33,120 nucleotides of DNA, from NCBI RefSeq assembly GCF_007990225.1, contig NZ_BJWF01000031.1:1-33120 (forward strand), written 5' to 3'. The notes beneath the pieces are model-generated. The model searched no databases and had not been told where the DNA came from. It was given only the letters and a program-made list of their open reading frames with translations. Shown piece by piece: positions 16,927 to 26,571 of this stretch (position 1 is the stretch's first letter; each line of letters starts with the position of its first letter). The translations under genes and the position numbers were made by a program. The DNA is from Enterococcus villorum. GTDB lineage: Bacteria; Bacillota; Bacilli; Lactobacillales; Enterococcaceae.

Positions 16927-17028
16927 GTTTTGAAAGCATTCAAAACAACATAGCTCTAAAACAAACCACATCGCCAGCTTTAAAGTCGCGAAGTTTTGGA
17001 AGCATTCAAAACAACATAGCTCTAAAAC
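16927..17028 (-). CRISPR. Type II-A CRISPR array: two repeats, one spacer
   Basis: Two 36-nt repeats (16993-17028 and 16927-16962) flank a 30-nt spacer (16963-16992). On the minus strand, the direction of transcription, each begins GTTTTAGAGCTATG and ends in TTTTGAATGCT, followed by TCCAAAAC (leader-proximal) or TTCAAAAC (distal). This is the repeat class of S. pyogenes-like type II-A systems. The one-base change marks the distal repeat as the trailer end. The spacer (crRNA sense starting TTCGCGACTTTAAAGC) is richer in GC than the surroundings, as expected for foreign DNA; its source cannot be named here. A further 30 nt beyond the distal repeat could be a second spacer without a closing repeat. 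Confidence 0.95.
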
Positions 17029-17149
17029 CTCGCAGAAAAAAATTCTACGTTGATTTGTCATCAAGCTACTCGTCCATAGCAAAACTTTCGTCTTGAATGC
17101 TTGTAGATTATTTTAAATCATTTTTCTTAAATTCATTGTAACATATTTT
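17029..17149 (-). promoter_or_regulatory. CRISPR leader with leader-anchoring sequence
   Basis: Between the csn2 stop and the first repeat lie about 120 nt of AT-rich leader. On the minus strand it ends with CTGCGAG directly against the repeat, matching the CTRCGAG class of leader-anchoring sequences that direct spacer integration in type II-A systems. A -10-like TAAAAT lies near 17109. The leader also holds a short inverted copy of the repeat core TTGAATGCTT (17093-17102, plus orientation). Confidence 0.7.
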
Positions 17150-17800
17150 TCAGGTTAAAAAATAGTCTCTGTCTAAAATCGTTTGTGCTATTCCCTGAAT
17201 TTTGCGAGGCTCAAGAAATAGAACATCCATGTTGCACAAAGAGATATAATTTTGTAACTCTTCTATTTCTTCGGCTGTTAAATAGGCGCAACTGTTAATA
17301 AAAATCAATAATTTCTTTTTGGAAAGATATTTATACACCTGTAGAATTTCCAACATCTTCTCGAAAATGGTAACCTTTTTTGTTTCGATCTTTATACCCA
17401 GCACTTTAAACAATTCTAAAATAGTCATCTCATCATGTACCAAGTCCAAATCATGATCCAAAAGTTCATAGTCAATCAGCTCACTTAGAGTGGTGGTCAA
17501 TTGTTCAATTTTTGTTTTCACTTCAATCTTTACGTTTAGTTGTTGCTCTAAATCTGCATAAATAAGCTTTAGCATCGCTGATGAATTTACATCAAATCCT
17601 AAAATATCTGTTACAATCATTATTTCGGTGGCTTTTAATTTCTGGTACTGATCATTAAATAATTTTAGTTTCCCCTCTCCCTCATAGCGATAAAACCATG
17701 CGATGACGTTGGCAAATACAGTGACATCTTCGATAATAAAGAATGTTCCATTTTTAATTTTTACTGGTTGATCCAATAAAGGAAAATTAAGATTCATCAT
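17150..17800 (-). CDS. csn2: CRISPR adaptation protein Csn2
   Basis: This 216-residue protein is the short Csn2a form of type II-A systems, a ring-shaped tetramer that binds double-stranded DNA ends and is needed for spacer uptake. Its start reads [18 protein letters not shown] and its C-terminal part includes [20 protein letters not shown] and [14 protein letters not shown], typical of the family. ATG 17800 overlaps the end of cas2 by 14 nt, with GGGAGAGG upstream. It is intact. It is the last cas gene before the leader. Its role is probably idle because cas2 is broken. Confidence 0.95.
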   Translation of the reverse strand: MMNLNFPLLDQPVKIKNGTFFIIEDVTVFANVIAWFYRYEGEGKLKLFNDQYQKLKATEIMIVTDILGFDVNSSAMLKLIYADLEQQLNVKIEVKTKIEQLTTTLSELIDYELLDHDLDLVHDEMTILELFKVLGIKIETKKVTIFEKMLEILQVYKYLSKKKLLIFINSCAYLTAEEIEELQNYISLCNMDVLFLEPRKIQGIAQTILDRDYFLT

Positions 17801-18131
17801 CTAAGTCCTCTCCCAGAAATATTATACGTTGATCAGAATTAGCTATGCTAACGTCTCTTTCACCATTTAGATAAACCATTCGCGCAAATTGTTTTTCAGT
17901 GATAGTTAATAATGTAACCATGCCTTTTTTAGGGTTATTTACTTTCAGTCTACCTAGCATTGCTTGACTAGCCGTATTATTTAACAACAACTTACTATAT
18001 ACAGAAAACTGGTGCATAATAAAACCCTCACTCAACAAAAATTTCCTAAACTTTCAATAAGCTTTGCGGTCATCACTGGAATCAGTAGGCATGTCAAACA
18101 TCAATATCATTCTCATATAACGATAACTCAT
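17787..18131 (-). pseudogene. cas2: cas2, interrupted by an in-frame TGA at codon 26
   Basis: Cas2 would form the Cas1-Cas2 integrase. The frame starts at ATG 18131, overlapping the cas1 stop as ATGA, and encodes [20 protein letters not shown] then DRKAY, a TGA at 18054-18056, and [20 protein letters not shown] onward to LGEDLDDES. Homologues have Arg where the stop stands (YRKFRKFL), so CGA to TGA, a single C-to-T change, explains it. Everything else is intact at 114 codons, the usual length. Reinitiation at TTG 18038 or ATG 18017 would give a product without the first beta strand and the conserved Asp13. The mutation could be a sequencing error; if real, spacer acquisition should fail. Confidence 0.9.
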
Positions 18132-18997
18132 ATCCTAAATTTAGGAACTCCTTTCAGTTCATTATGGTTCAACGACTTGATTATTTTATTCGTATAATCA
18201 GATACAATATTTGTTAAAAACATCTCTTTCTTACCGTACGTATATTTTGTCAAAAACAAATCAAACAACCTTCTTTTGATAATTGGGAATGCTTTTTCCT
18301 GATACATAAATACAATTTGATCTACTAAAGGACGAAAAGGTTCCATCAAATCACTGGCCAAATTAAAATCATTAAACTGATTAGCATGTTTTAACCCAAA
18401 TTGTGTCATACATCCATTTTTAACGATTTCTCTTGCAAATAAACTCAGAATTAAAGTATATCCATAGTCTAGACTGGCATTGATTTCTGTCGAAGCCTCA
18501 CGGGTAAATTGATTGCCAAACAATGTTTGAAAATAAATCCTTGCTGAATGTCCTTCCCGATTATTTGGATCAAATATTTCTAGTCCATCATGTAAACGTA
18601 AAAGGGCTTGAGCTTTTTCATGAAAACCATTTACTTGCAAAAAACAGCTTTGATTTTGGATCTTTTGAGCGATGATCTCTGTCCAGATATTTCCTTTTGC
18701 TTCTGTTGTCCATTGCATTTGTTTTGCCAATTGTAAACTACTGTCGTGGCGTCCATAAAATGGCATCAATTTAGCTGTAGGCAAACGCTTATCATCACAA
18801 AAAACAACCAATATTTTTTCGTCTATCAAACGTTTTATCAGCATCGTTGTCAGCGTGATATCCGTTGTTTCTAAAAATAAAACATCAATTTCTGAAAGGT
18901 GAATCTTTTCAACTTTTTTTGTGTCTTTAAAAATTAAATGATTATTCATATACGTCAATTTTGAATGTGTATTGACGATTACTGTACGCCATCCCAT
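18128..18997 (-). CDS. cas1: CRISPR integrase Cas1
   Basis: This 289-residue protein is the catalytic subunit of spacer integration. Metal-binding residues are present: Glu148 in [13 protein letters not shown], His204 in [10 protein letters not shown] and Glu219 in [10 protein letters not shown]. The length and sequence match type II-A Cas1 throughout. ATG 18997 overlaps the end of cas9 by 19 nt, and the stop overlaps the cas2 start by 4 nt, so the four genes form one translationally coupled operon. No lesions are seen. Without Cas2 it may not integrate new spacers. Confidence 0.97.
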   Translation of the reverse strand: MGWRTVIVNTHSKLTYMNNHLIFKDTKKVEKIHLSEIDVLFLETTDITLTTMLIKRLIDEKILVVFCDDKRLPTAKLMPFYGRHDSSLQLAKQMQWTTEAKGNIWTEIIAQKIQNQSCFLQVNGFHEKAQALLRLHDGLEIFDPNNREGHSARIYFQTLFGNQFTREASTEINASLDYGYTLILSLFAREIVKNGCMTQFGLKHANQFNDFNLASDLMEPFRPLVDQIVFMYQEKAFPIIKRRLFDLFLTKYTYGKKEMFLTNIVSDYTNKIIKSLNHNELKGVPKFRI

Positions 18998-21900
18998 AAG
19001 TCTGCCATCCTTCTCCTCGTTTCATATAATCCAGTAACCGACTGATAGATAATGGTTGACTGCCATATTTCTGTTAGACTTGTATATCTTTTTCTTGTAA
19101 TCGTAGTATCGAAAAACTTGAAATCTGCTGGAGCACCTAATGCGTTAAATTGCATTAAGTTGACAAAAGAGTGAGCCATTATCTTCCTATCAGCTTCTTG
19201 ATTTTTTTCATACGTTGCAATAATCTGATTCAACTTTTGAGGAGCTGACGTATATTTTTCTGCAAAAATAATGACTTTATCTAAAATATCCTGAAAATTT
19301 GAGAAATGTTCATTCACATAATCATAGCTATCTTTATAGGCAATTTCGTCATAATGGTTCGCATGATAAAGGAGTGTCACAAGTTTTTCTGGTAAGATAA
19401 ATGAATTGGCTTTTTGTAATTCCTGATGACTAGCAAGCATTCTGCGTTGTCCATTTGCTAATTCAAATAAAGTATATTTAGGTAATTTGATAAACTGGTT
19501 GACATTTGAATATCCCTTTTCTATTAAGAAAGAAATAGGATCTTTTTCAAATAAAGCTTGTTCCATGATTGTGATTCCTTCGATTGCCTTTGCTTTCTTG
19601 TGGTTCTTTCCTTTTTCGTAAGTAAATACCACTGCATAAGCTACTACTGGACTGCCAAATCCTCCATATTTTGTCACATCCCAATTATTTTTCCTTTTAA
19701 TCAATTTATCTGGTTTTTCTTTAGTATTTACCGTTTCTTTGTAAAAACTACCTGTTTGAACCTCTACTTTTTTGACAATATTGACTTGATGTGAACTGAT
19801 CACTTTTTTGATTTGTTGGATATGCTTTCTTTTGTCCCAAAAAATCTCCCCATTCTCATCACAAAATTGTTCCTCTTTTTCAAAGAATTTTAAGATATTC
19901 GAATAAAATTCTTTTTTGGCTGTTGCTTTATTTTCTTTTACTAAATGGAACTTAGCGAAACTTCCATATACAAATTCAGGTGCCAATCTAGGATATTTTT
20001 TCAATAATGCAAGAGCGACCACTGCGTTTAAATATGCATCGTGAGCATGATGATGATGATTGATTTCTCGCACTTTATGGATACCAAAAACTTGTCTAAA
20101 TTGACTAACTAAAGATGATTTCAAGGTAATGATCCGTATGTCTTTCTCTTTTTCGAGTTCTTGGGTTTGATTAAAGTATTGATGCAAAATAGCAGCAACA
20201 TGTTTAGTGATTTGTCGAGTCTCAACTAATTGTCGTTGAATAAATCTTGCCTTGTCGTCGTCTGTTAATTCTAATTTCGTCAAATAGGAGAATTTTCGTT
20301 CACTAATCAAGTTTGCTCTTAATAATTTTTCCCAGTAAGCTTTCATACGTTTAACTACCTTACTATCTGGAACATCATCCTTTTTTAACCGATTTTCTTT
20401 AGAGGAAACTAGCACCTTATTATCAAGTGAATGATCAACGATAAAACTTCTTGGTATGATGTGATCAATATCATATTCAGAAAGTCGATCAATATCTAAC
20501 GATTCTCCTGTATACATATCTTTTCCATTTTGCAAATAATAGAGATACAAACGATCTTTTTGAAGGGATTGGTTATCTACAGGTCGTTCTTTCAGTAATT
20601 GACTATCAAAATTTTTTAACGCTTCTTCTAATGATTTTAACCGTGGTTTTGAACGATTTTTCCCGCCTGTAGTTGTTTGGTTCTCACGGGCCATTTCAAT
20701 CACGATATTTTTAGGTTTATAGCCAATGATCGCAATTAATTCCTCAACAATTTTAAGCGTTTGCCAGATTCCTTTTTTAATAGCTGGGCTACCAGGGATT
20801 GCTTCAACAACTTCTAATAGTGATTGTTTGTCTGATAAAGTTAATTCTTTTGCGATTTCTTCCTTGAAGGACAAATGATCATCATTGATCAGTTGCATAA
20901 AATTGCGGTTACGATTATAAGGAAAATCATCGTCATTGATCAAATAATCTAAGATTGTTTTGTTGGTTTTCTGATCTCTTATTCCGTTAATCAATCGTTT
21001 GGATAAACGTCCCCATCCCGTGTATTTTTTCTTTACTAGTTTCTTAAAAATTTCCTCACCTAAAATACGTTGGTATTTTTTTAATTGTGTCCTAACCATT
21101 TCTCGATCCTCAAAAATAGTGATTATCTTCACGATATCTTCGAACATTTCTTCCATTTCCGGTTGTTCCAACAATTCTATTATTTTTTCTGTGTATGGTT
21201 TAGCTAGCTCCAAAAAATCATGGTATGTCGCATAAGAAGAATTGAATACTTTATCTACACCTAAAATTTCTGCATCTTCAATATTGTAGTTAGCAGAAAG
21301 AAAATGTTGTAATTTTTTCTTTGTGACCCTTCGTTGTTTTTTGAAAAGTTCTTGAAAGATTCTCAGCTTTTCTTCACTTGAAAATTGATGTTTTATCCCT
21401 CGATCATCCTTATAGGCGACTTTTGTTAGTTCATTAAAAATGGTGTATTTTTGGTAAAGCATACTATACTTAGGTAAAACTTTTTCTGTTGGGAGATATG
21501 TGTCGTAATTAATCATTCGCTGAATGAATTTTGTTGCTGAAGCGCCATAATCAATGACATCTTTCGCATTCCAAGGTTTTATTTTTTCAGTTGTTTTTCT
21601 TTCCAACCACGCAAATGAACTGGTTTCTTTGTCTTGTGCTAAAGGTCCCACGTAATAAGGAATACGAAAGGTTAGTAACTGAATCATTTTTTCTTTTGAC
21701 TTTTCTAAAAATGGATAATATTGCTTTTGTTGGTCAATAATCGCCTTAAATTCCGTTAAATGTACTTGATGAGGTATAACACCATTTGTCGGTGTCCGTT
21801 GCTTCAATAAAAAATTTTCCTGATCGATTTTTGCCAGCATTGGCTCACTTCCTGGAACACCAGTCAACTCTTTTTTGAGAAATTTATAAAAGTCGGCTTG

Positions 21901-22998
21901 CGTTGTTTTTCCATCAATATAGCCAGCATAACCATCTTTAGAGCTGTCTTTGAAAAAAACAGTCACTTTCTCATGAAGATGGGCTCTCACAAACTGTTTT
22001 AATTCTTCTAAATCTTTTTTATGGTTTTGATAGCGTTCAATCATTCCTGCTGACAATTTTGCTTTTGTATCCTTCATTTTTGTTGAAAGAATATCAGAAA
22101 GCAAAATAGCATCATAAACTTTTTTTACCTGAAGAAACACATCAATCATTTCTTCATTGCTTTTTCTCAATAATTTTTCAAGATCTTCTTCATAAGTTTC
22201 CTTTGAAATTTGGATTTTAACCTCTTCATCTAAATGAAATGCTTGTTTAAAATTCCCTTGATTCCCAACAATCAATTTTAAAAATTGTGCAAGACAGCCA
22301 GTTGTTTTTTCCTTAGGGTAATACTGAAGGATTTTTTCTACTTTTTTTGATTTAGATAGTTTATCTGTCAAAATCAAAGGGATATCTTTATAGAAGATGA
22401 TACCTTCTTCAAATTGTTCATTATAAATATCTATAAATTCTTTAAACGTTTCTTCCACAGATGTATTTTCCGTATCCAATTCTCCCTCAAATAAAAAGTG
22501 GCCTCGGTATTTTATCATGTGTGCTAAAGCCAGATAAACCAACCGAATATCTGCTTTTTCTGTAGAATCAGCCAATTTTTGACGCAAATGATAAATGGTT
22601 GGATAATTTTGATAATAAGCTTTTTCTTCTAGTAATGTTGGAAAAATAGGGAAACGTGCATACTGTTTGTCTTCTGGAATTAAAAAACTTTCATCTAATC
22701 GTGCAAAAAAATGGCTATCTTTTTTTAAGATTTCTTCTGAAAAAATTTTCTGTAATTCCAATATGCGGTATTTTCTACGTCTCAATCTACGGCGAGTTGC
22801 GCGCTTATTTCTTCTTTCTTCTGCTGTTTGCCCTTCATCAAATAAGCGTGCGCCCCAAAAATTTTTCTTTATTTTTTTCTTCTCCATCTTGCTATGGACA
22901 GGCATTTTTTTTGCCATCAAGCGGTAATCATCTGTTACAACTGCCCACCCTACTGAATTGGTCCCGATATCTAATCCTAACGTATATGCTTTATTCAT
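18979..22998 (-). CDS. cas9: CRISPR endonuclease Cas9 (type II-A)
   Basis: This 1339-residue protein is an RNA-guided DNA endonuclease using crRNA and tracrRNA. RuvC-I has Asp10 in [13 protein letters not shown]. The arginine-rich bridge helix is at 61-86 ([19 protein letters not shown]). RuvC-II has Glu769 in NIVIEMARE. The HNH site has Asp845 and His846 in [11 protein letters not shown] and Asn869 in KENRLKK. RuvC-III has His984 and Asp987 in [11 protein letters not shown]. All catalytic residues are present, so double-strand cleavage is expected. In the C-terminal PAM-interacting domain TRKRYTS keeps the two arginines (Arg1302, Arg1304) that read NGG in S. pyogenes Cas9, so an NGG PAM is inferred. 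AAAGGATAAGG precedes ATG 22998. It is the first gene of the cas9-cas1-cas2-csn2 operon, divergent from tracrRNA. Confidence 0.98.
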   Translation of the reverse strand: MNKAYTLGLDIGTNSVGWAVVTDDYRLMAKKMPVHSKMEKKKIKKNFWGARLFDEGQTAEERRNKRATRRRLRRRKYRILELQKIFSEEILKKDSHFFARLDESFLIPEDKQYARFPIFPTLLEEKAYYQNYPTIYHLRQKLADSTEKADIRLVYLALAHMIKYRGHFLFEGELDTENTSVEETFKEFIDIYNEQFEEGIIFYKDIPLILTDKLSKSKKVEKILQYYPKEKTTGCLAQFLKLIVGNQGNFKQAFHLDEEVKIQISKETYEEDLEKLLRKSNEEMIDVFLQVKKVYDAILLSDILSTKMKDTKAKLSAGMIERYQNHKKDLEELKQFVRAHLHEKVTVFFKDSSKDGYAGYIDGKTTQADFYKFLKKELTGVPGSEPMLAKIDQENFLLKQRTPTNGVIPHQVHLTEFKAIIDQQKQYYPFLEKSKEKMIQLLTFRIPYYVGPLAQDKETSSFAWLERKTTEKIKPWNAKDVIDYGASATKFIQRMINYDTYLPTEKVLPKYSMLYQKYTIFNELTKVAYKDDRGIKHQFSSEEKLRIFQELFKKQRRVTKKKLQHFLSANYNIEDAEILGVDKVFNSSYATYHDFLELAKPYTEKIIELLEQPEMEEMFEDIVKIITIFEDREMVRTQLKKYQRILGEEIFKKLVKKKYTGWGRLSKRLINGIRDQKTNKTILDYLINDDDFPYNRNRNFMQLINDDHLSFKEEIAKELTLSDKQSLLEVVEAIPGSPAIKKGIWQTLKIVEELIAIIGYKPKNIVIEMARENQTTTGGKNRSKPRLKSLEEALKNFDSQLLKERPVDNQSLQKDRLYLYYLQNGKDMYTGESLDIDRLSEYDIDHIIPRSFIVDHSLDNKVLVSSKENRLKKDDVPDSKVVKRMKAYWEKLLRANLISERKFSYLTKLELTDDDKARFIQRQLVETRQITKHVAAILHQYFNQTQELEKEKDIRIITLKSSLVSQFRQVFGIHKVREINHHHHAHDAYLNAVVALALLKKYPRLAPEFVYGSFAKFHLVKENKATAKKEFYSNILKFFEKEEQFCDENGEIFWDKRKHIQQIKKVISSHQVNIVKKVEVQTGSFYKETVNTKEKPDKLIKRKNNWDVTKYGGFGSPVVAYAVVFTYEKGKNHKKAKAIEGITIMEQALFEKDPISFLIEKGYSNVNQFIKLPKYTLFELANGQRRMLASHQELQKANSFILPEKLVTLLYHANHYDEIAYKDSYDYVNEHFSNFQDILDKVIIFAEKYTSAPQKLNQIIATYEKNQEADRKIMAHSFVNLMQFNALGAPADFKFFDTTITRKRYTSLTEIWQSTIIYQSVTGLYETRRRMADLWDGVQ

Positions 22999-23097
22999 CT
23001 TTTCCTTATCCTTTCATTATTAAAATTTGTGACCATGTGCACTTTAATGAATTTGCCTTTTCTTTTTTACCATTATGTAAATTTTTATCTTTCCCAC

Positions 23098-23125
23098 TTG
23101 TAACCGTTCTAATTTTTAGTATAAT
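23098..23125 (+). promoter_or_regulatory. Promoter of tracrRNA
   Basis: TTGTAA (23098-23103) and TATAAT (23120-23125) are 16 nt apart, giving a start near 23132. The reverse complement of the -35 is TTACAA, which could also serve a leftward cas9 promoter (TACATA 18 nt on), so divergent promoters may share this element. The shared use is speculative. Confidence 0.6.
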
Positions 23126-23131
23126 AAAACT

Positions 23132-23222
23132 GTTGGTAGCATTCAAATCAACATAGCAAGTTAAAATAAGGCTTTGTCCGTATCCAGCTATTGAAGCAAG
23201 CACTGTTCTCGGTGCTTTTTTA
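23132..23222 (+). ncRNA. tracrRNA
   Basis: The anti-repeat GGTAGCATTCAAATCAACAT (from 23135) plus AGCAAGTTAAAAT pairs with the CRISPR repeat: an upper stem of about 20 bp with one mismatch, the GA/AAGT bulge, and a lower stem GUUUUA/UAAAAU, as in S. pyogenes. The nexus follows (AAGGCTTTGTCCGT), then a weak GCT/AGC hairpin and the terminator AAGCAC/GGTGCTT with a T run ending near 23221. Total length is about 90 nt. It is transcribed away from cas9, upstream of it, the usual place in this subtype. This element guides RNase III processing of crRNA and loading into Cas9. Confidence 0.95.
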
Positions 23223-23692
23223 TTTTGTCCAAATAATGTCAAACAACCAGCTAAATTGATACCCATACTATAACACAAACTAATTTTATAATAACTGTTT
23301 TTTTCATCCGTTGTATCAAATGACATGAATTATCTAAGTTGAACAAAATTAAATAACTACAGTAATAAAATCAAGCATTTATCTACATTTTTCCTTTTAA
23401 AATCTTTTTATAAATCACACACATTCATAAAAAATAATATAAAATAAATAACAAATAAAAAAGCCTTGTTTTCTCCCACCTCTTATACTTCTTCTGACAA
23501 ATTTTTCTTTGAAATGAAAAAACTACTTTTCTTGTGGTATATTCTTTTACAAAAATTTTTCCTATAAAAAATTAGACACTACTAACAATCTGTCCAAAAA
23601 TGTTTTTTTTACTTACCCTATCATTTGGCATTTAAAATAAAAGGTTCTATGCTTTTACATAGAAGGACCAAATAAGAATGGAGGGATTTTTT
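23223..23692. other. AT-rich spacer with a leader hairpin before the small membrane peptide gene
   Basis: Most of this 470-nt stretch shows no gene. Near its end, TTCTATG (23645-23651) and CATAGAA (23658-23664) form a perfect 7-bp hairpin with a 6-nt loop, about 30 nt before the ATG of the 42-residue peptide. It may be an operator or an mRNA leader structure. Confidence 0.4.
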
Positions 23693-23821
23693 ATGAGTAA
23701 AAAATGGATCAAGGTAGGAATTGGACTAGGTTTACTTACATTAGGTGCGGTTTATCTTGGGAAAAAAACTGGTTTATTAGAAGATGACAGCCATCTGTAT
23801 GATGAATATGAATCTATCTAG
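23693..23821 (+). CDS. Small one-helix membrane peptide, 42 aa
   Basis: The frame MSKKWIKVGIGLGLLTLGAV then YLGKKTGLLEDDSHLYDEYE and SI starts at ATG 23693 behind GGAGGG (6-nt spacing). Residues 7-23 form a Gly-rich hydrophobic helix, with basic residues before it and an acidic C-terminus. It lies 51 nt before the oleate hydratase gene on the same strand with no terminator between, so the two are likely co-transcribed. The family is not recognised; a membrane-anchored accessory of the hydratase is possible but unsupported. Confidence 0.6.
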   Translation: MSKKWIKVGIGLGLLTLGAVYLGKKTGLLEDDSHLYDEYESI

Positions 23822-23872
23822 AAAGAAATAATGTATGGAACTGTTCACTTGTAAAACATTGGAGGAATCACA

Positions 23873-25588
23873 ATGAGAAAAAGTAAAGCAATAATGATTG
23901 GTGCAGGTATCGCCAATATGGCAGCTGCTGTTTATTTGATTCAAGAAGGAAAATGGCGTGGTGATCAGATTACATTTTATTCTCTAGATGATCATGGCTC
24001 AAATGATGGTGCCCCAACTAATACGGTAGTTGATGAATACTGGAACAAAAACCATCCTCTAGAAAATCAAAAAGGTTATGTGGCACGTGGTGGACGTATG
24101 CTCAATTATCGGACATATGTCGATTTGATGGATTTATTGAGTCGCATCCCTTCTGTCACTGAACCAGGAATGACCGCAGAAGAAGATACAAGAGATTTTG
24201 ATGCCAAGCATCGTACATTTGATAAAGCACGTTTGATGGAAGGCGGAAAAGGAATTATCGATGGTGGGAAACTAGGCTTCAATAATAAAGATCGCTTATT
24301 ATTGACCAAATTAATTGCTATGCCTGATTCAGAAGAAGAAAAATTAGATAATGTGACGATTGAAGAATATTTCAAAGATGACCCTCATTTTTTTGAAACA
24401 AATTTTTGGTTTATGTGGGAAACGACTTTTGCTTTTCGTACACGTAGTTCTGCCCAAGAACTACGCCGTTACATGCATCAAATGATTTATGAATTTACAC
24501 AAATTGAGCATTTGGTAGGCGTCAACCGAACACGCTACAACCAATATGAAAGTATTATGTTGCCATTGATCAATTATTTAAAAGAACAAGGGTGTCAAAT
24601 CATTTTAAATCGTCGTGTCGTAGACTGGGAATTTAAAGAAACACCTATGCAAGATGAAATCACGGTTACTGGATTAAAAATGATCAATACACGGACAAAT
24701 GAAGAAGAACACGTTGATGTAGATGGTGATACAGCGGTACTTTTCACAAATGGATCAATTACTGATTCCGCCACATTAGGTGATTATGAGACCCCTGCTG
24801 TTGAAAATATGGATTATGGTGCGGCTTCAGGTTTATGGAAAAAAGCAAGTGAACGTTTCTATAACTTAGGCAACCCAGACAAATTTTTTGCTGATCGTGA
24901 TGCCAGTGAATGGGTAAGTTTTACTTTAACAACTAAAAATCACTTACTTTTAAATGAAATTACTCGCATCACTACACAAGTACCTGGTAATGCGTTAAAT
25001 TCATTTATTTCAACCACACCAATCACGCCACTCGGACAAAAAGATGTTAATATGTCAATCGTTGTTCATCATCAACCACACTTTACTTCACAAAAACCAA
25101 ACGAAACCGTCATTTGGGGTTATTTCTTATATCCTAGACGCCGTGGAGAATTTGTGGATAAACAATATATTAAGATGAACGGAAAAGAAATGCTAGAAGA
25201 ATTAATTGGACAACTCTCTAAAGTTGATCCTGGACCCGAAAATATACGGACAAAAGAGACCGAAATTTTTGAAAGTGTCATCAATAATATCCCAGTATAT
25301 ATGCCTTATGCTTCCGCTTTGTTTAACAATCGTGCAAAAAGCGATCGTCCTAAAGTTATTCCTCAACATTCAACAAACTTAGCGTTCACCGGAGAATTTG
25401 TGGAACAACCTTACCAAATGATTTTTACGGAACAAAGTGCTGTACGATCTGGTGAAATTGCTGCCTTTCATTTTGCCGGAATCCCAATGTCTCGTTTAGT
25501 AAAAACACCACGTTACGACAAAGATATCCCCACTTTGATGCGTGCTGCAAAAAAATGTTTGAATAATTCCCCTAACCATGACCGATAG
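23873..25588 (+). CDS. ohyA: Oleate hydratase (MCRA family)
   Basis: This 571-residue FAD-binding enzyme adds water to the cis-9 double bond of oleate and related fatty acids, giving 10-hydroxy acids, and works at the membrane surface to detoxify unsaturated fatty acids. The N-terminal dinucleotide-binding motif is GAGIAN (10-15). Family blocks follow: GYVARGGRMLNYRTYVDLMD, LGFNNKDRLLLTKLIAMPDS, ETNFWFMWETTFAFRTRSSA, RTRYNQYESIMLPL (catalytic-region tyrosines 222-225) and YMPYASALFNNRAKSDRPKV. The glutamate found in the RGGREM motif of many members is Met76 here, which other hydratase subgroups also share as far as I recall. GGAGG precedes ATG 23873. It follows the 42-residue peptide gene and ends at a terminator. 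Confidence 0.93.
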   Translation: MRKSKAIMIGAGIANMAAAVYLIQEGKWRGDQITFYSLDDHGSNDGAPTNTVVDEYWNKNHPLENQKGYVARGGRMLNYRTYVDLMDLLSRIPSVTEPGMTAEEDTRDFDAKHRTFDKARLMEGGKGIIDGGKLGFNNKDRLLLTKLIAMPDSEEEKLDNVTIEEYFKDDPHFFETNFWFMWETTFAFRTRSSAQELRRYMHQMIYEFTQIEHLVGVNRTRYNQYESIMLPLINYLKEQGCQIILNRRVVDWEFKETPMQDEITVTGLKMINTRTNEEEHVDVDGDTAVLFTNGSITDSATLGDYETPAVENMDYGAASGLWKKASERFYNLGNPDKFFADRDASEWVSFTLTTKNHLLLNEITRITTQVPGNALNSFISTTPITPLGQKDVNMSIVVHHQPHFTSQKPNETVIWGYFLYPRRRGEFVDKQYIKMNGKEMLEELIGQLSKVDPGPENIRTKETEIFESVINNIPVYMPYASALFNNRAKSDRPKVIPQHSTNLAFTGEFVEQPYQMIFTEQSAVRSGEIAAFHFAGIPMSRLVKTPRYDKDIPTLMRAAKKCLNNSPNHDR

Positions 25589-25594
25589 GAACAA

Positions 25595-25647
25595 TAAAAA
25601 AGCGTCGACCGTCAGTTTTTTGTGAAACTTACGATCGATGCTTTTTT
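25595..25647. terminator. Bidirectional terminator after oleate hydratase
   Basis: AAAAAAGC and GCTTTTTT form the outer stem; GTCGA and TCGAT plus CGT/ACG continue it with G-T pairs. A and T runs stand on both sides, serving the hydratase gene (+) and the converging membrane protein gene (-). Confidence 0.7.
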
Positions 25648-25695
25648 ATCATACTCATCTCATACTTTTACGAAAGAAACGGTTCATTGATCCGT

Positions 25696-26571
25696 CTATA
25701 ATCTCTCTTTTTTCACGATAGTTTGTTCATTCCGTTTTCTTCGAATCACTTCACTGATTAATCCTATTCCTCCTGCGATGATTACAAGTATCGTTCCTAC
25801 GAACATAAAATATAAAAGAATACTTTCTGTATAACTCGTCATCAAGTGCAAGATCGCTTGCGAGCGAAAAGCGATATTTTTAAAAAAATCCCTCATGTAC
25901 AGTAATCCTGCTAAAAGTAAACACATACTTCCCGAAACCCCTAAAACAATTGCGCTATATCTTAATAAGAGATAACTTGGCTTTCTTATTAAGAAAATCA
26001 AATAGAAAGAGAAAACAACAAAAAGTATGATGCCTATGTAAAGAGTGGGGAGGATAATTGCTTTAGCTGATAAAATATTTTCAATAAAAATAACGAAATA
26101 CTGATCACCTATATTTTTTTGAAGTTGATAGATAAATTCAAACTTCATTGATTCAATTTTATTTTCCTCTTCTTTCCCAATGGTTAGTTGATGCTTTTTG
26201 GCATAACCATCAATTGCGCGAGTTATTTCTTGCTCTACGTCCTCAAAGTCACTTTGTTCATCCTCGTCATTTTCATTATATGTATGTTGCACAAAAGTTT
26301 TTAGTGACTTACTAATAAAGGTCGGTGAAATTGAAGTGGCAATCACTTCAGCAAACTCACTTTCTACTTTATTTTCTTCACTAAAATTTTTACTCGTTTC
26401 TTTTACAACTAATTCACTGTACTTTGTTTTTTCGATCTGATTTAATAAAAAATTTTGATCATAAAAGGTTTGTTTAACTATAACTGAGGCAATTATCATA
26501 AACAAAGCAATTATGCACATCAACATTGCAATTAATTTTCTTAACTTAAAATCTTTTTTTTCTTTCTCCAC
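25696..26571 (-). CDS. Hypothetical membrane protein with an extracytoplasmic domain
   Basis: This protein of about 291 residues has one N-terminal membrane helix (LIAMLMCIIALFMIIASVIV), a mostly polar extracytoplasmic segment of about 130 residues rich in Glu, and three C-terminal helices (about 170-275), ending in a basic tail RRKRNEQTIVKKERL. GTG 26571 follows GGAGGG by 4 nt; ATG 26583 is an alternative without a ribosome binding site. It stands alone on the minus strand. The family is not recognised. The middle domain with its acidic run (NENDEDEQSDFEDVEQE) could bind cations, but this is speculation. Confidence 0.6.
   Translation of the reverse strand: MEKEKKDFKLRKLIAMLMCIIALFMIIASVIVKQTFYDQNFLLNQIEKTKYSELVVKETSKNFSEENKVESEFAEVIATSISPTFISKSLKTFVQHTYNENDEDEQSDFEDVEQEITRAIDGYAKKHQLTIGKEEENKIESMKFEFIYQLQKNIGDQYFVIFIENILSAKAIILPTLYIGIILFVVFSFYLIFLIRKPSYLLLRYSAIVLGVSGSMCLLLAGLLYMRDFFKNIAFRSQAILHLMTSYTESILLYFMFVGTILVIIAGGIGLISEVIRRKRNEQTIVKKERL

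Noticed and set aside
17093-17102. Repeat-core fragment TTGAATGCTT in the leader in opposite orientation
   Set aside because: Only 10 bases match; too short to call an inverted repeat unit.
20039-20052. Run of His codons in Cas9 (HHHHAHD)
   Set aside because: This is the normal RuvC-III HHAHD motif with two extra His, not a tag or insertion.
23006-23326. 106-codon minus-strand ORF across the tracrRNA
   Set aside because: It is antisense to tracrRNA and its promoter; the RNA gene explains the sequence.
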